From positions 372,001 through 436,000 of the forward strand of contig NZ_QKNX01000002.1 in assembly GCF_005239135.1 (NCBI RefSeq): DNA of 64,000 bases, in the 5' to 3' direction. A model generated the notes under the pieces. The model was given only the letters and a program-made list of their open reading frames with translations, searched no databases and was not told the origin of the DNA. Of the stretch, positions 1 to 8,372 are shown in pieces (position 1 is the first letter of the stretch; each line of letters opens with the position of its first letter). Source of the DNA: Natronomonas salsuginis. GTDB taxonomy: Archaea; Halobacteriota; Halobacteria; Halobacteriales; Haloarculaceae. The position numbers and the translations under genes were made by a program.

Positions 1-1
1 G

Positions 2-187
2 CAGATCGCCACGCGGACGATCCACGAGTGTCTCGTGTTGCACGGCCACTACGGCTACTCGAAGGACTTCGGCATCGAGAAGCGACTTAGGGACACGATA
101 GGGCTGGAGATCGGCGACGGGACGCCGCACGTTCAGAAGCTGATCGTCGCCCGCGAGACGTTCGGCGCGGAGTATCTCCCCTACTGA
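2..187 (+). CDS. acyl-CoA dehydrogenase, C-terminal fragment (5' end outside window)
   Basis: Only the last 61 codons lie in the window; the reading frame is open from base 2 to a TGA at 185-187. The fragment matches the C-terminal helical domain of acyl-CoA dehydrogenases, with the HGHYGYS segment and the LIVARE segment near the end. FAD-dependent alpha,beta-dehydrogenation of an acyl-CoA is the family role. At the place where medium-chain enzymes carry the catalytic Glu (YEGT) this protein reads GDGT, so Asp replaces Glu. It ends 45 bases before the 3' end of the convergent ligase gene. Confidence 0.85.
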   Translation, partial: QIATRTIHECLVLHGHYGYSKDFGIEKRLRDTIGLEIGDGTPHVQKLIVARETFGAEYLPY

Positions 188-232
188 CGGAGGAATACGG
201 AAAACGGTTCGTTCGGCGACGCTATCGGCGGC

Positions 233-1759
233 TCAATCGCGGTACTGATACCGCTGTTTCTTGCCGGTCGCCGTCCGTTCGAGCGAATCGACGAAGTGGT
301 ACTGCCGGGGCCGTTTGTAATCGGCCAGCGAGTCGTGGTCCGCGCAGTACGTGTCGAGTTCGTCGGCCGAGGTGTCCCCCACGACGTACGCGGTGACGAG
401 CTGGCCCCACTCCTCGTCGTCCTCGCCGACGACGACGGCACCTTCGACCGACTGGTGCTCCTCTAAGATCTCCTCGACCTCGATCGGGGAGACGAGTTCG
501 CCCCCGCTGAGGATCATGTCGTCGGCGCGGCCGGTGACCGTGAGGAAGCCGTCCTCGTCGACGACGCCGAGATCGCTCGTGTAGTACCAGCCGTCCCGGA
601 TGGAGTCTTTGGTCTTCGTCTCGCTGCCGAAGTAGTAGTCCATCACGGAGGCCCCCGAGACGATGATCTCGCCCTCCTCGCCGTGCGGCACGGTGGCGTC
701 GGGATCCGCGGTCCCGCCCTGTCGGTACTCGATGAGTCGCATCTCGGTATCGTGGGTAGGCTGGCCCGCCGCGCCCGCCTTCTCCGGGAGGTCTTCGGGT
801 CTGAGGACGCTGTCGAGCAGCGTCTCCGTCGTCCCGTACCCGTTGAATACGTTCGACGTGATGACCTCCAGCAGCGTCTCCGCAAGCCGTTTCGACAGCG
901 GGGACCCCATGCACAACAGGCACTCCAGACTCGACAGGTCGCGATCGTCGATGTCGTCCAGCTCCGCCATCCGCTGGGCGACGGTCGGGACGCCGACGAT
1001 GTGGGTGATTCCCTTCGCCTCGACGAGGTCGGCGACGGGTTCTGGCTCCCAGTTTTCCGTCACGATGATCGTCCCACCGGCCTCGATCGTCGGGTGGACG
1101 GTCAGGTCGACCCCGCCGGCGTGGAACCACGGCGAGACCTGCAACGCGACACTGTTCTTCGAGAGGCCGAGACACCGCGACCCCTCCTGTGCGCGGTTCG
1201 ACGCCGTCTCGGTGGTGAACGTCACGCCCTTCGGCGCGCCCGTTGTCCCGCTGGTGTAGAGGATGTACGCCGGGTCGTCCGCGCGAACCGGGACCTCGGG
1301 CGGTGCCGCGGCGTCACCCTCGGCCGCGAGCGACTCGAACCCCTCGTCGGCGGCCGGGCACGAGCCGACGCCGATCCGACGGGCCGGCACGTCCGCGCGC
1401 TCCAGCGACGCTTCGACGTCCTCGGCGACGGTCTCGTCGTAGACGACCGCCTTCGGGACGACGTCGTCGAAGATGTACGCGAAATTGTCGCGCGCGAGCA
1501 TGAAATTGATCGGGACGGGAACGGCGCCGATCTTGTAGCACGCGTACAGCGTTATCGGGAACTCGGTCGTGTTGAAAAGCACCATCGCGACGCGGTCGCT
1601 CTTCCGGATGCCGCGATCGGCGAGCGCGTTCGCGACCCGGTTCACCTCGGCGTCGAACTCCCCATAGGAGTACGATTCGTTCGATTCGATGACTTCGAGG
1701 GCGGTCTCGTCACCACGCCACGTCGCATTCCGTTCGAGATACGTTCTGTGGGAGATCAC
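233..1759 (-). CDS. AMP-forming acyl-CoA ligase
   Basis: A 508-residue member of the ANL adenylate-forming family, which activates a carboxylic acid with ATP and CoA. The P-loop-like motif YTSGTTGAPKG is at residues 168-178, an NGYGTTET segment follows in the middle, the hinge region contains TGRADDMILSGGE, and the C-terminal TATGKK motif has the catalytic Lys at about residue 500. Length is normal. The start is a GTG (1759-1757) about 30 bases after a TATA-like box, and it aligns with the N-terminus of its close paralogue at 9440-10984. The substrate cannot be read from sequence; medium-chain or cyclic acids are plausible. Confidence 0.93.
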   Translation of the reverse strand: MISHRTYLERNATWRGDETALEVIESNESYSYGEFDAEVNRVANALADRGIRKSDRVAMVLFNTTEFPITLYACYKIGAVPVPINFMLARDNFAYIFDDVVPKAVVYDETVAEDVEASLERADVPARRIGVGSCPAADEGFESLAAEGDAAAPPEVPVRADDPAYILYTSGTTGAPKGVTFTTETASNRAQEGSRCLGLSKNSVALQVSPWFHAGGVDLTVHPTIEAGGTIIVTENWEPEPVADLVEAKGITHIVGVPTVAQRMAELDDIDDRDLSSLECLLCMGSPLSKRLAETLLEVITSNVFNGYGTTETLLDSVLRPEDLPEKAGAAGQPTHDTEMRLIEYRQGGTADPDATVPHGEEGEIIVSGASVMDYYFGSETKTKDSIRDGWYYTSDLGVVDEDGFLTVTGRADDMILSGGELVSPIEVEEILEEHQSVEGAVVVGEDDEEWGQLVTAYVVGDTSADELDTYCADHDSLADYKRPRQYHFVDSLERTATGKKQRYQYRD

Positions 1760-1783
1760 GAATGCGGATAGCTAACGATACTA

Positions 1784-1794
1784 CATAAATATAC
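1784..1794 (-). promoter_or_regulatory. TATA-like promoter of ligase 233-1759
   Basis: On the minus strand the sequence reads TATATTTATG, centred about 30 bases before the GTG start. This spacing fits a leaderless haloarchaeal transcript and supports the GTG as the true start. Confidence 0.65.
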
Positions 1795-1859
1795 CTGCCA
1801 GCGATTCGCACGGGCGAGAGGCGCGACCGACTATCGGTCGAGACGGCTGGACGTGGCGC

Positions 1860-2999
1860 TTACAGCAACCGATCGGCGATGATGTTCTTTTGAATCTCGC
1901 TCGTCCCCTCGTAGATCTTCGTGATCCGGGCGTCGCGGTAGTAACGCTCGACGGGGTGGTCGGAGACGTAGCCTGCGCCGCCGTGGACCTGGATCGCCTC
2001 GTCGGTCACGTCGACGGCGTGCTCGGAGGCGAACAGCTTCGCCATGCTGGCGAACTTCGCCGCGAGTTGATCGTGGCCACCATCGACGGTCGAGGCGGCT
2101 CGATACGTGAGCGCGCGCGCCGCCTCGACGTTCGTCGCCATGTCGGCGAGTTTGTGCCGGATCGCCTGGAACTCGCCGATCGGCTGGTCGAACTGCTCGC
2201 GTTCGCCGGCGTACTCGAGCGCCGCGTCGAGGGCGGCCTGGGCGGCCCCGACGGCCTGGGCGGCGACGCGGGTCCGGCCCTGTGCGAAGAAGTCCATCAA
2301 CTGGTAGAACCCCTCGTCGACCTCGCCGACGACGTTCTCCTCGGGGACGCGCACGTCTTCGATGACGACCTCCGCGAGGTCCGACGCCCGGATACCGAGT
2401 TTGTTGTCGATCTTCTCGGTCCGGAAGCCCTCCGTGTCCGTCGGAACGAGAAAGGCGGTGATTCCCTTGTGACCGGCGTCGGGCGTCGTCTTGGCCATCA
2501 ACACGCCCACGTCCGCGACGGTCCCGTTGGTGATCCACATCTTGTTGCCGTTGATCACCCACTCGTCGCCGTCTTTTTCGGCGCGGGTCTCCATCCCGGC
2601 GACGTTGGAGCCGTGCGCCGGTTCGGAGATCGCGGAGTACGAGGCGGCCTCGCCGTCGGCGATGGCTGGCAACCACTCCGATTTCATCCACTCGTCGCCG
2701 TACTCGACGATCATGTTCGTCCCGAAGCCGGCGCTGCCGACGGCGCTGCCGATGCCGGGGTCGGCCCGCCACAACTCCTCGACGACGATGACCGACGAGA
2801 GCAGATCCATGCCCGCACCGCCGTACTTCGCCGGGATGTGCGGCGCGACGAGGTCGAACGCTGCGGCCTCGCGCCGGAGTTCCTCGGGATATTTCGCCGC
2901 CTCGTCGTGTTCTCTCGCGACGGGGCCGATCTCGTTCGCACCGAACTCGCGGACGGCCTGCCGGATCGCGCGGTGCTCGTCCGATAGCTGAAACGCCAT
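1860..2999 (-). CDS. acyl-CoA dehydrogenase
   Basis: A 379-residue flavoprotein that would oxidise an acyl-CoA to the 2-enoyl-CoA, passing electrons to ETF. Visible family features are the N-terminal helical domain, the middle beta domain with NGNKMWITNG, the FAD-contact region [21 protein letters not shown] and the C-terminal [11 protein letters not shown] with the catalytic Glu. An upstream in-frame ATG at 3098 is rejected because a TATA-like element (3021-3030) sits 22-31 bases before 2999 and the residues before MAFQL do not resemble the family. It is encoded on the same strand as the ligase at 233-1759, about 100 bases upstream of that gene, so the two may be used together. Confidence 0.93.
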   Translation of the reverse strand: MAFQLSDEHRAIRQAVREFGANEIGPVAREHDEAAKYPEELRREAAAFDLVAPHIPAKYGGAGMDLLSSVIVVEELWRADPGIGSAVGSAGFGTNMIVEYGDEWMKSEWLPAIADGEAASYSAISEPAHGSNVAGMETRAEKDGDEWVINGNKMWITNGTVADVGVLMAKTTPDAGHKGITAFLVPTDTEGFRTEKIDNKLGIRASDLAEVVIEDVRVPEENVVGEVDEGFYQLMDFFAQGRTRVAAQAVGAAQAALDAALEYAGEREQFDQPIGEFQAIRHKLADMATNVEAARALTYRAASTVDGGHDQLAAKFASMAKLFASEHAVDVTDEAIQVHGGAGYVSDHPVERYYRDARITKIYEGTSEIQKNIIADRLL

Positions 3000-3156
3000 A
3001 TTGGGTACACGCACACGGCGTTTGAAATACTTCCGGTGGACCGCGTCCCACCGGGGGTTGTAAATGAATGAAGTAAAATATATTAGTTTAAATAACATTT
3101 GAATAGTGTGTAAAAATGTGGCCAGCTGTATATCATTTAAACCTTAGAGCGCGTTC

Positions 3157-3185
3157 ATACGAAATATTGTAGAAAATTTTCGTAT
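3157..3185. repeat. inverted repeat, candidate operator
   Basis: Arms ATACGAAA (3157-3164) and TTTCGTAT (3178-3185) are perfect reverse complements separated by 13 bases. It lies in the AT-rich divergent spacer before the IclR-type gene, which suggests a regulator binding site. No binding evidence can be drawn from sequence alone. Confidence 0.4.
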
Positions 3186-3260
3186 ATAATTTAAATACAA
3201 TTGTGTAAAGTACATGTGTTTGTAAGGCTTGTGGCGACCGAGAATAATATATCAATTTTG

Positions 3261-3277
3261 TATACATATATTGTATA
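3261..3277. repeat. 17-base palindrome, candidate operator
   Basis: Arms TATACA (3261-3266) and TGTATA (3272-3277) flank a five-base spacer. The 6-5-6 design is the same as that of palindromes at 14212-14228 and 54650-54666, although the arm sequences differ. AT-rich composition makes chance occurrence easier here. Confidence 0.35.
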
Positions 3278-3442
3278 TTACTAATACGTAAATGATGCGC
3301 GTTTCCGAATCGAGAGCGGGGGCGCGGCAGTCGACGGTCCGTGCTCGCCATCGAACCGGTGTACGGCGCACGGACAGACACGCGATTTTCCTGTCATCCG
3401 AGATATCCGAACGTTTTTGATCGATCGAAGCCCAGAGGGACC

Positions 3443-4204
3443 ATGCAACGGACGGATCCGCCGCTTCGGACGGTCGCGCGAGCCTTCGACGTGATCGAAC
3501 TGCTCTGGGAGTCGAACGGGGCGACGCTCGCCGAGGTCACGCGCCGACTCGACCTCCCGAAGAGCACCGTCCACGACTACCTCCGCACGCTCGAGATGGT
3601 CGGCTACGTCACGCGGATCGACGACATCTACCAGGTGAGTTACCGATTCCTGACGACCGGGGGGCGACTCCGAAACCGCAGCCGGTTCTTCCAGACGGCC
3701 CGTCCCGTCGTCCACCGGTTAGCCGACGAGACCGGCGAGGTCGCGAGCATCGGCATCGAGGAGGACGGCGAGTGCGTCATCCTCCACGCGATGCGCGGCG
3801 AGCAGTCGTTGGAGTTGGGGATCTATCCGGGGCTTCGAATCCCGATGCACGCGCACGCGACGGGGAAGGTACTCCTCGCACATCTCCCGGAGGCGTACGC
3901 CGAGGAGGCGATCTTCTCGGGGGGGCTGGAGGCCGTCACCGACCACACGATCACGGACGTCGACCGAATGAAGCGGGAGCTGGAGACGATCCGCGAGCGG
4001 GGATACGCCGCCGACTGGGACGAGCAGATCCTCGGCATGGGCACGGTGTCGGTCCCCATCGTGATCGACGACGAGCTCATCGGCTCGATCTCGGTCTCCG
4101 GGCCGACCGGCCGGATCGAAGACGACGACTACCGCGAGGAACTACTCAAGCGCGTTCGCGAGGCGGCGAACACCATCGTGGTCGGCTATCAGTACGGCCA
4201 CTGA
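3443..4204 (+). CDS. IclR-family transcription regulator
   Basis: A 253-residue DNA-binding regulator. Residues about 8-65 form the winged helix-turn-helix (segment ATLAEVTRRLDLPKSTVHDY), and residues about 80-250 form the IclR effector domain, recognisable by HAHATGKVLLAHLPE and by SVSGP near the C-terminus. IclR proteins usually control catabolic operons and respond to a pathway metabolite. The start at 3443 (MQRTD) is chosen because the upstream codons do not match the family. The gene is divergent from the acyl-CoA dehydrogenase and its upstream spacer carries two palindromes, so self-control and control of the neighbour are likely. Confidence 0.92.
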   Translation: MQRTDPPLRTVARAFDVIELLWESNGATLAEVTRRLDLPKSTVHDYLRTLEMVGYVTRIDDIYQVSYRFLTTGGRLRNRSRFFQTARPVVHRLADETGEVASIGIEEDGECVILHAMRGEQSLELGIYPGLRIPMHAHATGKVLLAHLPEAYAEEAIFSGGLEAVTDHTITDVDRMKRELETIRERGYAADWDEQILGMGTVSVPIVIDDELIGSISVSGPTGRIEDDDYREELLKRVREAANTIVVGYQYGH

Positions 4205-4222
4205 ACGCGTCGATTTCGGGCG

Positions 4223-4963
4223 TCACAGCGGAAAGCCGCCGTCGATCCGGATCCTCTCGCCGGTCACGAACGACGCCTCGGGCGAGGCGAGAAAGACGAC
4301 CGTGTCGGCGACCTCACCGCGCTCGGCGTACCGCGACAGCGGCGTCCCCTTGTGAATCGCCTCGCGAATCCTCGGCGTTTCGAGCTCGGTTCGGTTCTGT
4401 CGCGTCTCGACGTACCCTGGCGCGACGGTGTTCACGCGGATGTCGTAGTCGGCGTACTCGACGGCGAGGTACTCGCCGAGCGTCCGAACCGCCGCCTTGC
4501 TCGCGGCGTAGTGGCCGAGACCGTTCATCACCGTGTCCTCCGAGATCGAGCCGACGTTCACGATCGACCGGTGTTCGCCCGTCAGATACGACGGGGCGAG
4601 GCGGACGGCGTTGAAGACGCCGGTCAGATTCACGTCGAGAACCGTCGCCCACTCGTCGTCGTCGACGTCCGGTACCGGCTTCGCGTCGGGGACGTAGCCC
4701 GCGCAGTTCACCAGCGTGTCGATGTCACCGTACGTCTCGGCGACCGCCTCGAAGAGAACTTCCACCTGATCGGCGTCGGTCACGTCGGTCGGTTCGACGA
4801 GATCACACTCAACCGCCTCCGCGGCCTCGCGGACGCTCGTTTCGGTTCGGCTCGTCGGCACGACGCTCGCGCCCGCCGCGTGCAGTTCCTCGGATATCGC
4901 TCGGCCGATACCGGTCGTGCCGCCGATGACCACGGCGGTCTGGCCGTCGAGACGTGTTTCCAT
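4223..4963 (-). CDS. short-chain dehydrogenase/reductase
   Basis: A 246-residue Rossmann-fold oxidoreductase. The cofactor motif GGTTGIG is at residues 14-20, and the catalytic Ser139, Tyr152 and Lys156 are all present (GSISEDTVMNG, HYAASK). Family members oxidise hydroxy groups or reduce ketones with NAD(P). It is a close paralogue of the SDR at 35401-36168: both share an unusual stretch beginning VVPTSRTE near residue 35. The start at 4963 follows a CATATG-like box at about 4988-4993. It is convergent with the IclR gene, leaving an 18-base gap. Substrate unknown. Confidence 0.9.
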   Translation of the reverse strand: METRLDGQTAVVIGGTTGIGRAISEELHAAGASVVPTSRTETSVREAAEAVECDLVEPTDVTDADQVEVLFEAVAETYGDIDTLVNCAGYVPDAKPVPDVDDDEWATVLDVNLTGVFNAVRLAPSYLTGEHRSIVNVGSISEDTVMNGLGHYAASKAAVRTLGEYLAVEYADYDIRVNTVAPGYVETRQNRTELETPRIREAIHKGTPLSRYAERGEVADTVVFLASPEASFVTGERIRIDGGFPL

Positions 4964-5087
4964 CGTGCCGACGAGTGACACCCCGCGCATATGAGCGTTG
5001 CGTGCGAACGGTCGAGAGAGACGATGAGGCGGGGAGCTGATGGCGCGAGCCGAAGCTTTATTACCAGCTGTGGGAAATCCACGTGTG

Positions 5088-5858
5088 ATGCGTGAACAGA
5101 TAGATTTTAGCGGAGACTCGGTTATCGTTACCGGGGCGGCATCGGGCATCGGACAGGGCGTCGCCGAGGGGTTCGCGGCGGAGGGGGCGAACGTCGTCAT
5201 CGCCGACATCGACGAGGAGCGCGGCCCGTCGGTCGCCGAGGAGATCGCCGACGAGCACGGCGTCGACGCGGAGTTCATCTACACCGACGTGAGCGATCAC
5301 GACTCCTGTGGCGAGACCGTCTCGGACACCGTCGACGCGTTCGGGAGTCTCGACGTGCTCGTGAACGTCGCCGCCGGCGGCCTCCAGAACGCGAAGGACC
5401 TGAACCAGCCGTTCATCGAGGAGACGCCCGACAACTGGGCGCCGCACATCCACGTGACGCTCAAGGGACCGATCAACATGACGCACAACGCCCTCCCCGT
5501 GATGAAAGAGCAGGGCGGCGGCTCGATAATCAACTTCGCCTCTGACTCCTACCAGGGACAGGATCCCAATCTGACGATGTACGCGACCGCGAAGGCCGGC
5601 GTCGTCACGTTCACGAAGTCGCTGGCGAAGGAGGTCGGCGAGTTCGACGTCCGCGTCAACTGCATCTCCCCGAGTACGACGTGGACGCCGTCGACCCAGG
5701 AGTGGCTCGATGAGTACGGCGACAAGGTCGCCGAGAACTATCCGCTCGGACGGCTCGGCTACCCCGAGGACCACGCCAACGCTGCGATCTTCCTCGCGAG
5801 CGACGCCTCCGATTGGGTCACGGGGCAGGTGCTGAGCGTGAACGGCGGCTTCATCTAA
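5088..5858 (+). CDS. short-chain dehydrogenase/reductase
   Basis: A 256-residue SDR with cofactor motif TGAASGIG (15-22) and catalytic Ser152, Tyr165 and Lys169. The usual NNAG motif reads NVAAG. The C-terminal DWVTGQVLSVNGG segment is typical for 3-oxoacyl-ACP-reductase-like members. The ATG at 5088 lies 24-32 bases after a TATA-like box at 5056-5064, which decides the start over an upstream in-frame ATG. It is convergent with the hydratase at 5878-6648 and separated by only 19 bases. A role in oxidising a hydroxyacyl-CoA is plausible but not proven. Confidence 0.9.
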   Translation: MREQIDFSGDSVIVTGAASGIGQGVAEGFAAEGANVVIADIDEERGPSVAEEIADEHGVDAEFIYTDVSDHDSCGETVSDTVDAFGSLDVLVNVAAGGLQNAKDLNQPFIEETPDNWAPHIHVTLKGPINMTHNALPVMKEQGGGSIINFASDSYQGQDPNLTMYATAKAGVVTFTKSLAKEVGEFDVRVNCISPSTTWTPSTQEWLDEYGDKVAENYPLGRLGYPEDHANAAIFLASDASDWVTGQVLSVNGGFI

Positions 5859-5877
5859 AACGGGCGTTCGGCGGTTT

Positions 5878-6648
5878 TTACTGGGGCCAGTTCGGCTCGC
5901 GCCCCTCGAGTTGCGCGTCGACGCCCTCGGGATGGTCCGGGTCCACCCGGACGCTCTCGACGGCGATCCGTTCGATGTGGTCGCGGCCGCTGCTCGGCGA
6001 CATCTCGAGGCTCGCGTAGATCGACTCCTTCAGTTTCTTCATGATCCGCGGCGGCTTCGACGTCAGGGTGTCGAGGATCGTGTCGACCTCGTCGTCGAGG
6101 TCGTCGGCCGGAACGCAGCGTGTGATGAGCCCCATCTCGGCGGCCTCCTCGGCGCTCAGCGTCTCGCCGAGCATCATGATCTCCAGCGTCTTCCGGAGCC
6201 CGACCATCCGGTGGAGCAGCGGCGGCGAAAAGTGGTTGACCAACCCGAGGTTGATCTCCGGCTGACCCAGGACGGCGTCGTCGGAGGCGACGACGATGTC
6301 GGTGTGCAACGCGAGGTCGAACCCGCCGCCGAGCGCGTAGCCGTCTACTTTCGCGACGGTCGGCTTCCCCAGATCGTGCATCAGCGTGAACAGCTCGTCC
6401 CACCCCTCCGTGAACGGTATGAGCTGATAGTCCATCTCGTAGACCTCCTGGAGATCGCCGCCGGCACAGAAGGCGCGATCCCCCTCGCTCTCGAAGAGGA
6501 CGGCCCGCACCTCGCCGTCGTCGCGATACGCCTCCAGGCGGTCGATGATCTCGGTCTTCGTCGGGAGATCGATCGCGTTGAGCTTCTCGTCGCGTTCGAG
6601 CCGAACGCGGCCGACGCCGTCGGTCACAGTGAAGGATGCGTTCACCAT
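5878..6648 (-). CDS. enoyl-CoA hydratase/isomerase-family protein
   Basis: A 256-residue crotonase-fold protein. The oxyanion-hole segment RAFCAGGDL is present. Of the two hydratase glutamates, the one in GQPE is kept (E131), but the other, usually in GGxE, is Asp111 (GGGFD). The following LVNHFSP segment differs from the usual GxxPGxGG loop. The protein at 38040-38816 has the same length class and the same substitutions, so they form a distinct paralogous pair. Classical hydration of 2-enoyl-CoA is possible, but isomerase or hydrolase activity cannot be excluded. A TATA-like CTATTTGTAG lies about 25-30 bases upstream. Confidence 0.88.
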   Translation of the reverse strand: MVNASFTVTDGVGRVRLERDEKLNAIDLPTKTEIIDRLEAYRDDGEVRAVLFESEGDRAFCAGGDLQEVYEMDYQLIPFTEGWDELFTLMHDLGKPTVAKVDGYALGGGFDLALHTDIVVASDDAVLGQPEINLGLVNHFSPPLLHRMVGLRKTLEIMMLGETLSAEEAAEMGLITRCVPADDLDDEVDTILDTLTSKPPRIMKKLKESIYASLEMSPSSGRDHIERIAVESVRVDPDHPEGVDAQLEGREPNWPQ

Positions 6649-6722
6649 ACCCTACGACTTCCCGGTGTCTACAAATAGCTTGCGTCGAGGTGTCGAATCA
6701 CACGCCAGCCGGGGGACCGAGA

Positions 6723-7172
6723 TTACGGCGCCCCCCGGCGTCGGACCATACTCAACGTCACGTACGACATCGCGACCGACCCGTCCGGTTTGGTGATGGT
6801 GATCTCGAAGTCGACGTTCCCGCGCGTGTCCCGCAGGCCGTCCTCGGGTTTCGCGACGACCTCGGCCGCGCCCGAGAGCGTCTCGCCGGGATAGATCGGA
6901 CGGTGCCACCGGAGATCGTCGATGCCGCGGCCGCCCATGATCGCGATGTCGTCGAAGGCGTGATCGACCAACAGCCGCATCGAGATCGAGGCGGTGTGCC
7001 ACCCGCTGGCGACGAGTTCGCCGAAGACCGAATCTGCCGCCGCCTCGGCGTCGAGGTGAAACGGCTGGGGGTCGTATTTGCCAGCGAACGCCCGGATCTC
7101 CTCGTCGGTGACGTCGTACTCGCCGAACCGAAACCGATCGCCGACGGACAGGTCCTCGTAGTATTTCGTCAT
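6723..7172 (-). CDS. MaoC-family (R)-specific hydratase-like protein
   Basis: A 149-residue single hotdog-fold protein of the MaoC type. The hydratase signature is visible as DPQPFHLD (residues about 38-45) followed by SGWHTASI. Such proteins hydrate 2-enoyl-CoA with R stereochemistry. The start MTKYYEDL at 7172 follows a TTTATT box at about 7195-7203. It is a clear paralogue of the truncated gene starting at 63674. The gene is on the same strand as the neighbouring crotonase gene at 5878-6648, 75 bases upstream of it. Confidence 0.9.
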   Translation of the reverse strand: MTKYYEDLSVGDRFRFGEYDVTDEEIRAFAGKYDPQPFHLDAEAAADSVFGELVASGWHTASISMRLLVDHAFDDIAIMGGRGIDDLRWHRPIYPGETLSGAAEVVAKPEDGLRDTRGNVDFEITITKPDGSVAMSYVTLSMVRRRGAP

Positions 7173-7289
7173 GTTCGCTGGGAGGAACACGCGGGGAATA
7201 AACGTATCGTCCGGTCGCCGGGATGGTACCGAAACCGCGGCGGACCCCGCACAACAGTTAAGCAGGTGGGTTCGAGTGCAGTAACCGTC

Positions 7290-8354
7290 ATGCGCGCCGC
7301 CGTCTACCACGGGCCCGAAGACGTCCGAATCGAAGACGTTCCGCAACGACCGCTGGGGGCGACCGACGTCCGGATCGGCGTCGCGGCCTGCGGGATCTGC
7401 GGCTCCGATCTCCACGAGTACCGGTCGGGGCCGATGTTGATCCCCGAGGAGCGCCCCCACCCGATCACGGGCGCGACGCTCCCGCTCGTCATGGGCCACG
7501 AGTTCGCCGGCGAGGTCATCGAGTGCGGGGCGGACGTGTCCGGCGTCGAGCCGGGCGACCGAGTCACCGTCAACCCGATCCTCTACTGCGGCGACTGTCG
7601 CTACTGCGATCGGGGCGCGTACCACCTCTGTTCGAGCGGCGGCTTCCTCGGGCTGACCGGTCGCGGCGGCTTCGCCGAGACCGCCGTCGTCTCGGCCGAC
7701 AGCGTCGTGAAACTCCCGGACGGCGTCGATTACGCTGGGGGCGCGCTGATCGAGCCGCTGAGCGTCGCTGTCCACGCGATCCGGCAGTCCGGGCTACAAC
7801 TCGGCGACACCGTCGCCGTCCTCGGGGCGGGGCCGATCGGACTCGCGGTCGTCGCCGCGGCGCGCGCGGCAGGCGCGCGAACGATCGTCGCCTCCGAACC
7901 CCAACCCGACCGCCGCGAGCTCGCCGTCGAGTTCGGGGCTGACGTGGCCGTCGATCCGACGACCGACGACGCGGTCGACGTGGTTCGCGACCACACGGAC
8001 GGCGGTGCCGACGTCGCCTTCGAGGTCGCGGGCATCGAGGCGACGTTCAATCAGGCCATCCGGGCGACGGCAAAGAACGGGACGGTGGCGGCGGTCGGCA
8101 TCTTCGAGGACGACGTGACCATGGGCGCGCGGACGGCGATCCCCGGCGAGCGAGCGGTCGTCGGCACGCTCGGCTACGAGGGCGGACCGCTGGCTGCGCT
8201 CGATTTCAAGCGGACGCTCGCCCTGCTGGAACGCGGCGCGTTCGACCCGTCGACGTTCGTCACGGCCCGGATCGGTCTCGACGAGATCGTCGAGGCGGGG
8301 TTCGAAGCGCTCCTCGACGGCGGCGAGCACGTGAAGGTCCTCGTCGAACCTTGA
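7290..8354 (+). CDS. zinc-dependent medium-chain alcohol dehydrogenase
   Basis: A 354-residue MDR enzyme. Catalytic-zinc ligands Cys37, His70 and Glu71 are present, and the structural-zinc cysteines are at 100, 103, 106 and 114. The Rossmann motif GAGPIGLA follows near residue 180. The overall pattern resembles 2,3-butanediol, sorbitol or threonine dehydrogenases. It would oxidise a secondary alcohol or polyol with NAD(P). The start at 7290 is 27 bases after GTTAAGC and is used instead of a much longer upstream frame overlapping the MaoC gene. Confidence 0.9.
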   Translation: MRAAVYHGPEDVRIEDVPQRPLGATDVRIGVAACGICGSDLHEYRSGPMLIPEERPHPITGATLPLVMGHEFAGEVIECGADVSGVEPGDRVTVNPILYCGDCRYCDRGAYHLCSSGGFLGLTGRGGFAETAVVSADSVVKLPDGVDYAGGALIEPLSVAVHAIRQSGLQLGDTVAVLGAGPIGLAVVAAARAAGARTIVASEPQPDRRELAVEFGADVAVDPTTDDAVDVVRDHTDGGADVAFEVAGIEATFNQAIRATAKNGTVAAVGIFEDDVTMGARTAIPGERAVVGTLGYEGGPLAALDFKRTLALLERGAFDPSTFVTARIGLDEIVEAGFEALLDGGEHVKVLVEP

Positions 8355-8372
8355 CGCGCGCGAGTCGCAGTT

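Larger units (their letters stand above)
3000..3442. promoter_or_regulatory. divergent AT-rich intergenic region between acyl-CoA dehydrogenase and IclR gene
   Basis: No gene is seen in these 443 bases. The part from about 3061 to 3300 is strongly AT-rich, unlike the GC-rich surroundings, and contains two palindromes described separately. The region holds the promoter of the dehydrogenase (minus strand, 3021-3030) and presumably that of the IclR gene. It is the most likely control region for both genes. Confidence 0.6.

Noticed and set aside
683-1771. Plus-strand frame opposite the first ligase
   Set aside because: Composition and lack of motifs mark it as a shadow of the ligase gene.
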